A stretch of 64,000 nt of DNA from Belliella baltica DSM 15883. GTDB taxonomy: Bacteria > Bacteroidota > Bacteroidia > Cytophagales > Cyclobacteriaceae. Numbering within the stretch: position 1 is the stretch's first letter; every line of letters starts with the position of its first letter. The position numbers and the translations under genes were made by a program. Positions 26,868 to 36,015 of the stretch are shown here, one piece after another. Location of the stretch: the NCBI RefSeq assembly GCF_000265405.1, contig NC_018010.1, forward strand, positions 2,935,501 through 2,999,500, in the 5' to 3' direction. Below the pieces are notes generated by a model that worked only from the letters and a program-made list of their open reading frames with translations, was not told where the DNA came from and made no database searches.

Positions 26868-27914
26868 TTAATGGTTAAGCTCTTTCCGTACAATCGGTAA
26901 CACCTTAGTTCCGAGCAATTCAATACTTTTTAGGAATGTCTTTTGAGGCATACCGCCAACATCCATTTGCAAAATTTGTCTTGAGTGTCCAAGTAATTTA
27001 TGAAGGTTCACTATTCTTTCAGCAACGTTTTCTGGACTTCCTGCAAATACCATCCCTTTTTCAAGGTCTGCTTCTCTACCAACGGGTTTGCTCATTGGTC
27101 TTCCAATTTCGGCTGAACCTGTCATAAACATTTGCGCTTCATTTTCTAAATAAATTTTCTTTGCTTCTTGATCATTCTCTGCCACAAATCCGTGAACTGC
27201 TACTCCAATGTCCGCTTGATTTGGGGAATGCCCTGCTTTTGTCCAAGCATCACGATAGGCAGTACCGTAGTTAGCCCACTTTTCAGGTGAACCACCAAGG
27301 ATACCAAGAAACATAGGCACTCCTAATTCAGCAGCTCTGTAAACTGAATTTGGACTTCCTCCTGTACCAAGCCATATTTTCAAGGGTTGTTCTGGCCGAG
27401 GTACAATCAACGTGTTAACTAATCCTTTTTTTCGGTGTTTTCCTGACCAAGATATATTTTCATCTTTATTGAGTTGAAGAAGTAATTCAAATTTTGAGTT
27501 AAACAACAAGTCATAATTGTTTTGGTCTAAATCAAAAATTGAGAACGTAATCTCAGAAGAGCCACGACCAGCTACAATATCAATCCGTCCAGGTGCAATA
27601 GATGCTGCCGTAGATAGTTGTTGATATAAACGAATAGGTTCTTCTGTTGAAAGCACGCTTACGGTTGTACCCAATTTTATTTTATTCGTCAATGCAGCTG
27701 CTGCAACAACCATAGAAGCTGGCGAAGAAATCGGCATTGAATTCGTATGATGTTCGCCAAATCCAAAATAATCCAGACCAACTTCTTCGGCTAATTTTAC
27801 TGCTTCTAGTGCATCACGAACTGCTTGTGCTGTAGATGCGTAACTCCCATCCTTGTTTCGGGGCGTATTTCCAAAGGAATATACCCCCAATTCAAAATTT
27901 ACTTTTTTCTCCAT
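26868..27914 (-). CDS. LLM class flavin-dependent oxidoreductase (bacterial luciferase-like)
   Basis: This 348-aa TIM-barrel flavin monooxygenase family member probably uses reduced FMN or F420-like flavin. Motifs are the N-terminal FELGVYSFGNTPRN, YFGFGEHHTNSMPISSP near residue 50, LGTTVSVLSTEEPIRLYQQL near residue 97, and RIDIVAGRGS, which is typical of alkanal-monooxygenase-like proteins. The substrate is unknown. It is the last gene of a four-gene leftward cluster and follows the NAD(P)H-binding gene by 8 bases. Confidence 0.88.
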   Translation of the reverse strand: MEKKVNFELGVYSFGNTPRNKDGSYASTAQAVRDALEAVKLAEEVGLDYFGFGEHHTNSMPISSPASMVVAAAALTNKIKLGTTVSVLSTEEPIRLYQQLSTAASIAPGRIDIVAGRGSSEITFSIFDLDQNNYDLLFNSKFELLLQLNKDENISWSGKHRKKGLVNTLIVPRPEQPLKIWLGTGGSPNSVYRAAELGVPMFLGILGGSPEKWANYGTAYRDAWTKAGHSPNQADIGVAVHGFVAENDQEAKKIYLENEAQMFMTGSAEIGRPMSKPVGREADLEKGMVFAGSPENVAERIVNLHKLLGHSRQILQMDVGGMPQKTFLKSIELLGTKVLPIVRKELNH

Positions 27915-27922
27915 ATCTATGC

Positions 27923-28555
27923 TTAACTACCGATAATCGGCATTGACCTAATATATTCTGGGTGAGTCAATTCTTTAAGGGCAAATCCTGCGATGTCTGC
28001 ACGGGTAATCTTGAAACCAATTTTCTTGTCACCGAAAGACACCTTTACATTTCCTGTTGGCTCACCATCTACAGGTGCAAGAAAGCGGATGATTGTCCAG
28101 TCAAGCCTCGATGATTTTGTCAACTTGCCTACTGCTACAATTTCTTTGTAAGGTTTTGGCATAAATAGCCTTGCCATAATTTTAGGCATAATGGTGATGA
28201 TAGACGACTTATCTTTTTCAAACTTGACGGCTGGTGTTGCGATGGTTATAAATCTAGAAACATTTAGTTCTTTCATCGCACGGATGATATTTTCGTGTCC
28301 GTTTGTTATTGGCATTCCGGGATAGGAATATTTAAGAGCAGGTCCAAGAAAACTTACTACTGCATCCGTGTCTTTTATGGCTTCCCGAATAGTTTCAAAG
28401 TCGGAAAGCTCACCAATAAATAATTTTGTTTTTGTTGAATCAGCCAAATCAATTTTCTTACGACTGTACAAGTGTAAATCGTGTCCTTCTTTAAGAGCCG
28501 ACTTTATAAAATGGGTTCCTATTGCTCCGTTTGCCCCAAATACTGCTATTTTCAT
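27923..28555 (-). CDS. NAD(P)H-binding (NmrA/YwnB-like) oxidoreductase
   Basis: This 210-aa atypical short-chain dehydrogenase-like protein has the nucleotide motif AVFGANGAIGTHFIKSALKEGH at the start, DAVVSFLGPAL near residue 65, and a WTIIRFLAP segment near residue 155. It lacks the YxxxK catalytic pair of classical SDRs, as usual for flavin-reductase-like or sensor members. A related gene is at 40561-41226 in the second redox block. Confidence 0.82.
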   Translation of the reverse strand: MKIAVFGANGAIGTHFIKSALKEGHDLHLYSRKKIDLADSTKTKLFIGELSDFETIREAIKDTDAVVSFLGPALKYSYPGMPITNGHENIIRAMKELNVSRFITIATPAVKFEKDKSSIITIMPKIMARLFMPKPYKEIVAVGKLTKSSRLDWTIIRFLAPVDGEPTGNVKVSFGDKKIGFKITRADIAGFALKELTHPEYIRSMPIIGS

Positions 28556-28593
28556 TTTTTCTATTCTTTTAATATTTTAAAAAACTAAATGGA

Positions 28594-29469
28594 CTACAAC
28601 TGATAAGCAGCTTTCAAAAAATCCTTTACGGATTCTGGCTTTCTTCCTAATAGTCTTTCTAAATCCGTAGCTGGAAAATCAAACTCTCCCTGAGCTGTTG
28701 CTACACAAAACGTAGCAGCTCCCTGAATCATTTCATCTGGCACACCAAGGCTTTTTAATTGTTCTGCATATTCCTCGGCTGATGGCGAAACATACTGAAT
28801 GGTTTTACCCGACAGTTCGCTAAGCATACCCGAAATGTCTTCAAAAGAATAAGAATCAGTTCCACCAAATTCATATACTTTATTTTCGTGACCATCTGTT
28901 GTAAGAATGACAGCACCCGCAGCAGCTAAATCATTACGGCTAGCATAAGAGGCTTTTCCTGTACCAGCTGGAAGAAAAATAGTTCCAGTTTCAATAACCT
29001 TATCTCCCATAAACATCGGTAAAATATCTGTGTATAAACCGTGTTTTAATATGGTATAAGGAAGTCCAGATTGCTTAATCAAATTGTCAGTTTTCCAATG
29101 GGCATCTGCAACCATTGCAATTGGCGAAGTGCCATCTTCTGATTTTCGTTGAGCACTTGTATAAATGATATGACCAATTTTTGCCTCTATTGCAGCTTTT
29201 ACCACATTTTCGTGTTGTGCAAATCTGTTCATCACATCGCTGGATGATACAAAGTATAATTTGTCAATTCCTTTAAAAGCAGCTACCAAAGACGCGTAAT
29301 CATTATAATCTCCCTTGATAACATTTACATCCTTATTTTTCAGTTCCTCTGCTTTTTGAGGGTCACGAACAAGAATAGAAATATCACTTGCATTCACCTT
29401 ATGAAACAATTCATTTACGGCTGCTTTGCCTAATTGTCCGGTTGCTCCGGTCACTAAAATCTTACTCAT
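28594..29469 (-). CDS. NmrA-type SDR, quinone-oxidoreductase (QOR2)-like
   Basis: This 291-aa protein has the NADP-binding motif ILVTGATGQLGKAAVNELF at the N-terminus. DKLYFVSSSDV near residue 70 and GHIIYTSAQRK near residue 98 match the QOR2/YtfG branch, which reduces quinones. It belongs to the leftward cluster, about 38 bases upstream of the next gene. It is clearly related to the 289-aa protein at 35101-35970, so the island carries two divergent copies. Confidence 0.85.
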   Translation of the reverse strand: MSKILVTGATGQLGKAAVNELFHKVNASDISILVRDPQKAEELKNKDVNVIKGDYNDYASLVAAFKGIDKLYFVSSSDVMNRFAQHENVVKAAIEAKIGHIIYTSAQRKSEDGTSPIAMVADAHWKTDNLIKQSGLPYTILKHGLYTDILPMFMGDKVIETGTIFLPAGTGKASYASRNDLAAAGAVILTTDGHENKVYEFGGTDSYSFEDISGMLSELSGKTIQYVSPSAEEYAEQLKSLGVPDEMIQGAATFCVATAQGEFDFPATDLERLLGRKPESVKDFLKAAYQL

Positions 29470-29502
29470 TATATTATGTTTTTTGTTGATTTAACAATCT
29501 TG

Positions 29503-29919
29503 TTATTTTGTTTTGGGTTGTATTGGGGCTTTTTTTGTTCTCCCCCAAGCAATAAATGCTGCAACCAGTCCGAATCCTAAATTGATAGGGATAGCAAACA
29601 TTTCACCACGTACAATATGAAATGTTAGGGCTAAGACCATCACAACCACTAAACCTATAGCAGCCCAAACTGTCAATTTTGGCTTAATGCGTAGCAAAGA
29701 CGGCAACAATAACCCTACAGCCGCAGCGAGTTCAGAAATACCTATAATACGCACAAGAAACTCAGGAATGTCTCCTGGCCATACTAACTGTGCTGCTAAT
29801 TCTGGAATTGGTGAAAAGGATTTTGAAACACCAGCCATGCCAAAGGCTACAGCCAAAATTACTTGAGCAGCCCAAAGACTGATGTTCATTGCTTTTGAAG
29901 TTTTGTTTTTCTGTGTCAT
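29503..29919 (-). CDS. DoxX family membrane protein
   Basis: This 138-aa protein has four hydrophobic segments (about residues 10-30, 50-70, 80-100 and 105-125), with the DoxX pattern FGMAGVSKSFSPIPELAAQ near residue 23 and a conserved second helix. DoxX proteins occur with thiosulfate, quinone and thiol-stress enzymes; their role is not settled. It is the first gene of the leftward cluster, facing HxlR across an 88-base divergent promoter region. Confidence 0.85.
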   Translation of the reverse strand: MTQKNKTSKAMNISLWAAQVILAVAFGMAGVSKSFSPIPELAAQLVWPGDIPEFLVRIIGISELAAAVGLLLPSLLRIKPKLTVWAAIGLVVVMVLALTFHIVRGEMFAIPINLGFGLVAAFIAWGRTKKAPIQPKTK

Positions 29920-29939
29920 TTATTCATTTTTTATTTCGG

Positions 29940-29957
29940 CAAAGATACGTACATTTG
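29940..29957. promoter_or_regulatory. Overlapping divergent -7 boxes between doxX and hxlR
   Basis: The plus-strand TACATTTG (29950-29957) and the minus-strand TATCTTTG (29940-29947) both match TAnnTTTG exactly, and they lie back to back. The plus box has TTTT 19 bases upstream. One bound regulator could control both directions. Confidence 0.65.
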
Positions 29958-29975
29958 CTTTCCAAAGTATAGCAG

Positions 29976-29989
29976 TTACCAAAAGGTAA
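29976..29989. promoter_or_regulatory. Candidate HxlR operator
   Basis: The palindrome ttacc-aaaa-ggtaa lies between the divergent boxes and the hxlR start. A second small palindrome (ctttccaaag, 29958-29967) is next to it. The position suits repression of both operons. Confidence 0.45.
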
Positions 29990-30007
29990 GCGAAAAAACT
30001 TAGAGCG

Positions 30008-30352
30008 ATGAGCAAAGCAAGTCATACAGAGTGTACGTCCGAAATGCTCCCTGTCAGGGATGCGCTGGACATTATTAGTGGAAAATGGAAGTTGTTGATT
30101 TTAATTTCTATTTCTTCTGGAAATAGTCGTTTTAGAGAGATAGAAAGAAGTATTCCAAAAATTACATCAAAAGTCCTTGCAAAGGAATTGAAGGATTTAG
30201 AGGAAAATGAACTTATTGAAAGAACTGTATATGATGATATACCTGTAGTTATCAAATACACCATTACACCCTATGCTAAAACACTTCAACCTGTTATACA
30301 GGCATTAAGTGATTGGGGTAAAAATCACCGCAAGAAAATTCTTGGAAGGTAA
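30008..30352 (+). CDS. HxlR family winged-helix regulator
   Basis: This 114-aa regulator has one N-terminal Cys (SHTECTSEM, residue 9), a candidate redox sensor as in YodB/HypR-type proteins. The winged helix DIISGKWKLLILISISSG and RFREIERSIPKITSKVLAKE follows. It diverges from the DoxX-SDR-flavin oxidoreductase cluster. HxlR proteins with a conserved N-terminal Cys often sense quinones, diamide or hypochlorite. Regulation of this cluster is inferred from position. Confidence 0.88.
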   Translation: MSKASHTECTSEMLPVRDALDIISGKWKLLILISISSGNSRFREIERSIPKITSKVLAKELKDLEENELIERTVYDDIPVVIKYTITPYAKTLQPVIQALSDWGKNHRKKILGR

Positions 30353-30359
30353 ATTTCTT

Positions 30360-31438
30360 CGTTTAATAGGGGTGCTTAATAGGTAATTTTGGGTGGACAT
30401 ATAATGTCTTAGAAATTCCTTTTCATCCCTGCGAAAAATTAGATAATGAAAGTCTTCAAATAGTTCTTTCATGGTCAACTAATTTAGTGAATTGTGCGGA
30501 GGGAAAAAAGCGGGAAACGCAGGTAAACCCAGGCGAAGCCATTTCTGCGAGCCGCCTGCGAGCGGAGCAAGGGTGGTGGCTGCAAAAGCCCGAAGAATGA
30601 GGGCGGCAGACGCCTACCGTTTACGGCAGGGCTGGCGTGTTTTTTTGCATCAGGGTCGGCAAAGGCAAGGGTAGCGATTGAACGAAACGTAGCGATTGTT
30701 GGAAAGGAATGGAGCAATAACTGCCTGCAATAGCTTTTGTAGGGTTTGTATTTTTTGAGTGTAGTACAAAACCATTGGAGGAGGATTGCAGGCAGATTGC
30801 GGAATGACGTTGGGTTGGCTCGTGTAGTGAAGTGAAAGAGCTACGCTTGTGTGCGGTGCTGAAAGTGGCTGAATTGAAGGAATGAGGAACGAATGACTGA
30901 AATGAAGCGACTGAAAGCACATTGGGGAAAGCAAAAAACATGACAGCCCGATCAGCCCGCAGCGACCCGCAGGCGAGCAAAAACAATAAGCAGCGACAGA
31001 CCCCCAATAAAAAATATTGTGAGTGTAGCGAACACCATAGAAGGGGTTTGGGGGGATGAAATAGCTGCGAGTGAGGAAGGAGAGAGTGTGTGAAGCAAAA
31101 CAAGTGAACGGCAGGTGGCGAGCACCCACTGGAGCGCAAGACACCTGGTAAGTGAACGGTATATGCAAGGGCGACCGAAGGGAGTGCATTTTACCCTTGC
31201 AGATATGTTTTTGCGGAACAAAACGGAACGACTGACGAACACCGCTTTACCTGCGTTGGGGGGTGTGTTGGGAAAAGCAAGTGTGGCACGGTATGAAATG
31301 TAGCGCAGCGGAATGGAATAACGGGCTACTCTTGCTGTGCGGTGCTGGAAGTGGGTGAATGAAGAGAGTGAGGAACGAACGAACGAAATGAACCTACTGG
31401 AGGCACATGGGTGCGGGTGGGAATGGTGTGTGCAGGAT
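30360..31438. other. 1.1-kb region without a supported gene, with a duplicated block
   Basis: Overlapping minus-strand frames exist, but their Ser/His/Phe/Cys-rich translations look non-coding. Two diverged direct copies of about 90 nt lie at 30838-30927 and 31324-31413 (both contain gtgcggtgctg and gtgaggaacga or tgaggaacga). Roughly 80% of bases match. GC-rich short palindromes lie at 30540-30680. It may be a structured transfer or replication region of the element; I cannot assign it. Confidence 0.5.
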
Positions 31439-32164
31439 CTATTGAATGAAAGTTGACAAATAATCATCTCCTTTGAAATCAATCGACTTCATCTGATTGA
31501 AAACTAGAAAGGCGATTTGCTGGCCGTTAAGACTTATAAAGTTGTTCTTTGAAATTTCATCTAGTGCTGATTGGATATAATCAGATGTGGTACAGAAAAT
31601 AAATAGTTGTGCCGGGTACTGGTTATCTCTTTTTTGACGATTGGCAAAAGCAGTGAATTTGTCTATATCTACACGACCAACATTTCCGCTGTACTTTTTG
31701 GCTTGACCAAACAGTTCAACATATCCATAAGGACTTAGAGAATACATATTCTTGAATGGAACTTTAGCGGAGAAATCTACACCACCGTCATTCGACTTTT
31801 GAGAAATATTTACACTTTCAGCATTGAAGCATTTTTTAAGTAGCGTTCCACAAAACTCTTCAAATTCTTGCCAGGTTAGTTTGTGTAAACCTTTGTAAAT
31901 ATTCTGGATAATTGGGTAATCCGGATTGAATGAAACTATAGAAGAATCAATATTCTCGAATATACTTGCTGTATTTAATTTAGTGGCTAATGCTATGTGG
32001 CTTTGGGCATATCCAATGAAATTTTGAATGTTGATTTCAGCCAATTCAGCAGCTTTGAACATGTTTTTACCTTCTAATTGATAATAAGATGTCAAAAATT
32101 GGAGAGTGCTGAATTTGGCCTTTTCACAGCTATAAGCTAATTCTATAATTGCGGAAAGATTCAC
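31439..32164 (-). CDS. Mrr-type restriction endonuclease domain protein
   Basis: This 241-aa protein has a C-terminal PD-(D/E)XK fold of the Mrr_cat type. LTWQEFEEFCGTLLKKCF near residue 94 leads into DGGVDFSAK and then VELFGQAKKY, the D...QxK catalytic pattern typical of Mrr nucleases. The N-terminal third is helical and unknown, perhaps recognising a partner or a DNA modification. Its start overlaps the stop of the small gene fragment upstream (32161-32164), suggesting translational coupling. It probably defends against modified DNA; not proven. Confidence 0.78.
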   Translation of the reverse strand: MNLSAIIELAYSCEKAKFSTLQFLTSYYQLEGKNMFKAAELAEINIQNFIGYAQSHIALATKLNTASIFENIDSSIVSFNPDYPIIQNIYKGLHKLTWQEFEEFCGTLLKKCFNAESVNISQKSNDGGVDFSAKVPFKNMYSLSPYGYVELFGQAKKYSGNVGRVDIDKFTAFANRQKRDNQYPAQLFIFCTTSDYIQSALDEISKNNFISLNGQQIAFLVFNQMKSIDFKGDDYLSTFIQ

Positions 32165-32322
32165 TGGTTTTCACCTTGTTTTAAAATTGCAATTCGATCA
32201 AGTTGTTTCTTCATTTCGGCAATGGATGATTTCAAATCATTCACTTCATCATTTGACATATCAGCTTCTAAACCTTCAGCAACAATGTTTTTAAAGGCTT
32301 CTATTGCATTGGTTATTTTACC
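32161..32322 (-). pseudogene. 3' fragment of a helical gene cut by IS21
   Basis: The last 53 codons of a gene (GKITNAIEAFKNIVAEGLEAD ... ILKQGENQ in two helices) remain; the 5' part is gone. An open frame runs from an ATG inside the IS21 end (32412) through the junction at 32322/32323, so an 83-aa fusion could be made. Beyond the other IS end the expected upstream codons reach a stop with no start. The fragment overlaps the Mrr gene by 4 bases, so the two were probably one operon. Confidence 0.65.
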
Positions 32323-32414
32323 TGGATATTCCGGTCGATACTGACCCCTGTTCCGGGGATATTGACCCCCCTCTAAAATGGTTTGGTATTGGATAGACCA
32401 ATAGCCTGACAATT

Positions 32415-33134
32415 TTACATTTTTTTTCTTAAAGAGTCTCCGGTGAGCTCGATCCTATAGGATGAATGCAGGAGGCGGTCCAGGATTGCATCGGCGATGG
32501 TTTCCTCTCCGATGACTTCATACCAGCTCTGTACGGGCAACTGACTGACGATGATGGTGGATTTTTTTCCGTGTCGGTCTTCGATGAGTTCCATCAGATC
32601 CAGCTGGTGCTGTTTTTCCAGATGGGTGAGTCCGAAGTCATCCAGGATCAACAAGTCTGTTTTGGCGATACGATCAAAGAACTTGATGGCCGTTCCTTCC
32701 AGCCGTGCCATCTTGGTTTTGAGCATGAGCTTTTGGGTATTGAAGTAGGCGGCTTTGAATCCAAGCAGACAGGCCTGATGTCCCAGGGCGGAAGCCAGGT
32801 AGCTTTTGCCACATCCGGTGGCTCCGGTGATGAGTACCGATTCGCCTTTGGTGAGGTAATCGCCTGTGGCCAGGGATGCCAGCAACAGGTCGTCGAGTCC
32901 TCTGGTGCGGTCGAGTTTGAGTTCTTCCAGACTGGCTTTGTAGCGGAACTGGGCGGTGTGCTCCAGCCTTTTGAAGCGGCGGTTGTCCTTTTCGAGCTCT
33001 TCGGACTGCAGGAGTAACTCCAGTCCTTCGGTCAGGGAGAGACTTTGGTTTTTGCGGCTCTCTTTAAGTGCGGTCCATGCTTTGGCCATGCCGTGGAGCT
33101 TGAGCCGGGTCATCTGAGTTTCGATCTGATTCAT
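32415..33134 (-). CDS. istB: IS21 transposition helper ATPase IstB
   Basis: This 239-aa AAA+ ATPase selects the target and activates IstA. It shows the Walker A motif ITGATGCGKSYLASALG near residue 104, Walker B LLILDDFGL near residue 163, and the family N-terminus MNQIETQMTRLKLHGMAKAW. It follows istA by 12 bases. Confidence 0.95.
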   Translation of the reverse strand: MNQIETQMTRLKLHGMAKAWTALKESRKNQSLSLTEGLELLLQSEELEKDNRRFKRLEHTAQFRYKASLEELKLDRTRGLDDLLLASLATGDYLTKGESVLITGATGCGKSYLASALGHQACLLGFKAAYFNTQKLMLKTKMARLEGTAIKFFDRIAKTDLLILDDFGLTHLEKQHQLDLMELIEDRHGKKSTIIVSQLPVQSWYEVIGEETIADAILDRLLHSSYRIELTGDSLRKKM

Positions 33135-33146
33135 ACGATTAGGGGG

Positions 33147-34730
33147 TTAAAATTGAAGTTTCTGTTGTTGGTAATACTCCTTTCCGCGGACATTGCGGTG
33201 TGGGGGAAGGGGTTTTTCGGGTTCGGAATGATCTTCATGGGCCGTGTGGTTGGCCAGTACGTTTTTGATGAAGCGGTAGGAATATTCACCGTGGTCGATT
33301 CCCAGCTGGCAGGCTTTTTCGAAGGTGCCCAAGTCTGCTTTTCTGAACAGGGACAGCAGTCCGTCACAGGTTTTGTAGAGCTGTTCGGGATAGCGGTTTT
33401 GCTCAAAGAGTTTGGAAACATACTGGCCCAAAACCGGAGATTTTTTGGCTGCCAGATTCCGGTAATAGTCAGGACTGCGGTCCCGGTAGTGCTGATGCTG
33501 GGAGCATAGATGATCCCTGACCGTAGAGTATCCTCCCGCTTTGAAGTTTCTCACGTGGGCAGCAACCTTTTTGCCCTGATAGTAAAGCTGTACCATGGAC
33601 CGGGTGTAGATGACCTTGAGTTTTTTGCCGATCAGGGTATGGGGGGCACTGTAGTAATGCTTGTCACGGGCCAGATAGACATGGTTGTTTTGGGAAAGGG
33701 TCAACTCGGTATGGTGCCGGAGTTCAAAGCGTTCGGTGGGCAGCGGGTTAAGCAGGGGCTTCTCGGAGGCCAGAAACTGCTCTTCCCGGCAGTAGCCCTT
33801 CTGCTTCATGCGGGTTTGATTATGGGCTCTGAGTTGTATCCTAATGGCCTCATTGAGTGAATAGAGATCAAAGAACTGCCGGTTACGAAGTTTGGCGTAG
33901 ACACGGGAATAAAGAATCTTGACCTGATTCTCTACCCGGGCCTTGTCCTTGGGTTTGGCAGCCCGGGTCGGGACAACGGCCATTCCGTAATGGCTGGCAA
34001 AGTCTTCCAGAGCCCGGTTGAGATCGGGTTCGTACCGGTCAGCCTTGACCACAGCGGCTTTGAAGTTGTCCGGGACCAGGATCTGTGTAACCCCTCCCAA
34101 AAACTCCAGACAGCAGGCCAGTGCATACAGAAAATCCTCCAGCGTCTGGGAAGGCACGGCCATGGCAAAGGAATAATCCGAAAAGGGCAGACAGGCCACA
34201 AACAGCTGGCATTGGATCAGTTCGCCTGTTTCCCGGTCGATGTAGGGAATGGTTTTTCCCGCAAAGTCGATGTAGAGTTTTTCTCCCGGGGCGTGTTCAA
34301 GCCTGAGGGAGGGTTTGCCTTTGGTCGAACTGTGCTGGTCCAGGTGATGACAAAACTGGGAATATCCATACCCGTCAGGACGGCTCTGGCGGTATTCTTC
34401 CCAGAGTAGGGCCCGGGTAACTCCGGTACGGCGGAGTTCTTTCAGGAAGTAATCCAGCAGGCTTTTGAAGTGCTCGTATCGGGTATCCTTGTAGGAAGGG
34501 TTTCCGGGATGGAAAAGATGGTAAATCTCGGGTTCTTCCATACCCAAAATCTGATCAGCACTTAGATCCCCGGCCGGGTCACTAAGCAGCTTTTCGAGTT
34601 TGAACAGGTAGGTCTTCACCGTATTCCTGCTCATGGACAGGCTGCGGGCAATGGCTTTGATTCCTTGTCCCTGACGGTGTAAAATGAGGAGTTGTTTGAT
34701 CTGACTCATGGGTTTTGGTTTTCCGGCCAT
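33147..34730 (-). CDS. istA: IS21 transposase IstA
   Basis: This 527-aa DDE transposase has an N-terminal helix-turn-helix (GQGIKAIARSLSMSRNTVKT near residue 16). Its integrase core has EKLYIDFAGKT (first Asp), LVPDNFKAAV (second Asp) and the third acid in KARVENQVK. A C-terminal Mu-like beta domain follows. It appears complete. Confidence 0.95.
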   Translation of the reverse strand: MAGKPKPMSQIKQLLILHRQGQGIKAIARSLSMSRNTVKTYLFKLEKLLSDPAGDLSADQILGMEEPEIYHLFHPGNPSYKDTRYEHFKSLLDYFLKELRRTGVTRALLWEEYRQSRPDGYGYSQFCHHLDQHSSTKGKPSLRLEHAPGEKLYIDFAGKTIPYIDRETGELIQCQLFVACLPFSDYSFAMAVPSQTLEDFLYALACCLEFLGGVTQILVPDNFKAAVVKADRYEPDLNRALEDFASHYGMAVVPTRAAKPKDKARVENQVKILYSRVYAKLRNRQFFDLYSLNEAIRIQLRAHNQTRMKQKGYCREEQFLASEKPLLNPLPTERFELRHHTELTLSQNNHVYLARDKHYYSAPHTLIGKKLKVIYTRSMVQLYYQGKKVAAHVRNFKAGGYSTVRDHLCSQHQHYRDRSPDYYRNLAAKKSPVLGQYVSKLFEQNRYPEQLYKTCDGLLSLFRKADLGTFEKACQLGIDHGEYSYRFIKNVLANHTAHEDHSEPEKPLPPHRNVRGKEYYQQQKLQF

Positions 34731-35100
34731 CGTCTTCCGCTTAGTGCTTGGTAAGCCACTAAGAAACCAAAACCATTAACAAAGAGGGGTCAACATGCTC
34801 CGGAATCAGAACCCGATGGGGTCAGCATGCTCCGGAATCCAAACGAAAATCCCGCTTTGGGGGGTCAACATCCGCCGGAATGTCAGTCGAATCAAGCGCC
34901 TGAAGGCACTTTCTCCTTCCAAAATTATTCCGGTCTTAAGGGGTCAATATGCTCCGGAATATCCAAAATACCTCACATCCCTTAAAGAAGAATTGGTCAA
35001 GTAATTTTTTTTATTCAATATATAGATATATTTCAATATATCTTTTAATTTTGATTAAGTTTGTGAAAACATCTACCAACTAATTTAAAAACAAAAAATT

Positions 35101-35970
35101 ATGATATTAATTACAGGAGCCAACGGGCATTTAGGGGCGGCCACTATCGAATCTTTATTGAAAAAAAATCCTAAAACCCCAATTAGGGCATTGGTAAGAA
35201 CCGAAGAAAAAGGAGCTCCATTCAAAAAAAAAGGAGTGGATATTGCCATAGGAGATTACTTTAATTATGATTCATTGCTTGCGGCTATGCGGGGGGTAGA
35301 TGTCCTTTTACTGGTTTCATCAAGTTCCATAACCGGACGTTATGAGCAGCATTCTAATGCCATAAAAGCGGCAAAAGAGAGTGGCATAAAGCATATCGTT
35401 TACACCAGTGTGCTGAAATCTTCCCCTGATTCCAAATTCAGTGGAGGTATGGATCACGTAAAAACAGAAGCAGAGATTAAAGCATCAGGAATTCCTTATA
35501 CCATTATGGGAAATACCTATTATGCTGATTTTCTACCGATGTTGTTAGGAGATTTTACCAATACAGGAGCTATTTATTACAGTGCTGGTGATGCAAGGGT
35601 AAATTTTGCGTCACGAAATGATATGGCAGAGGCCAATGCAGTTGTACTTTCCAACCCTTCTGCCCATCAGAATAAAGTGTATAATATCACCGCATTAAAA
35701 GCATATACCTTTACAGAGATAGCTGTTATGCTTTCGGATATTGTAAATGCCCCTGTAAACTATGTAGATATTCCACTGGAAGATTTGAAAAAGGGCATGC
35801 TGCAACATGGTTTGCCGGAAAATGTTACGGGTATGATGGCAAGTATTGCCGAGACCATGAAAGCCGGGGAGTTTGATTATGCCGATGATACATTAAAGAA
35901 ATTAATTGGTCATCCTCCTCTTGATTTAAAGGATTTTCTAAAAAGTGTATATGGCACAAAATCCTTGTAG
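35101..35970 (+). CDS. NmrA-type SDR, quinone-oxidoreductase-like
   Basis: This 289-aa protein has ILITGANGHLGAATIESLLK at the start, DVLLLVSSSSI near residue 69 and KHIVYTSVLKS near residue 97. It aligns along its length with the 291-aa protein at 28594-29469 and shares its C-terminal pattern (LLKLIGHPPLDLKDFLK-type against LERLLGRKPESVKDFLK). It is the first gene of the second redox block, right after IS21. A promoter supplied or replaced by the IS is possible. Confidence 0.84.
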   Translation: MILITGANGHLGAATIESLLKKNPKTPIRALVRTEEKGAPFKKKGVDIAIGDYFNYDSLLAAMRGVDVLLLVSSSSITGRYEQHSNAIKAAKESGIKHIVYTSVLKSSPDSKFSGGMDHVKTEAEIKASGIPYTIMGNTYYADFLPMLLGDFTNTGAIYYSAGDARVNFASRNDMAEANAVVLSNPSAHQNKVYNITALKAYTFTEIAVMLSDIVNAPVNYVDIPLEDLKKGMLQHGLPENVTGMMASIAETMKAGEFDYADDTLKKLIGHPPLDLKDFLKSVYGTKSL

Positions 35971-36015
35971 GATAAATAAAACCTTAAATAGTAGAAATTC
36001 ATAAATGAAACCAAT

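Larger units (their letters stand above)
32323..34965. mobile_element. IS21 family insertion sequence
   Basis: The 2643-bp element ends in inverted repeats: tggatattccgg...tactgacccc at the left and the complement ggggtcaatat...ccggaatatcca at the right, so it begins TG and ends CA. The ends carry several further copies of the ggggtca..tgctccggaat unit (34787, 34819, 34858 and 34938 on the right, two on the left), the multiple terminal repeats of this family. No exact target duplication is visible (ttttacc against aaatacc). Its GC content is higher than the island average. Confidence 0.9.

Noticed and set aside
30621..31482. Three overlapping minus-strand open frames of 170-180 codons
   Set aside because: The translations are rich in Ser, His, Phe and Cys, overlap each other in different frames, lack recognisable domains, and cover a repeated GC-rich region.
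32466..34409. Plus-strand frames of up to 183 codons inside IS21
   Set aside because: They are antisense shadows of istB and istA caused by GC-rich codons.
34795..35004. 69-codon plus-strand frame at the right end of IS21
   Set aside because: It is made of the terminal repeats of the IS and has no protein-like features.
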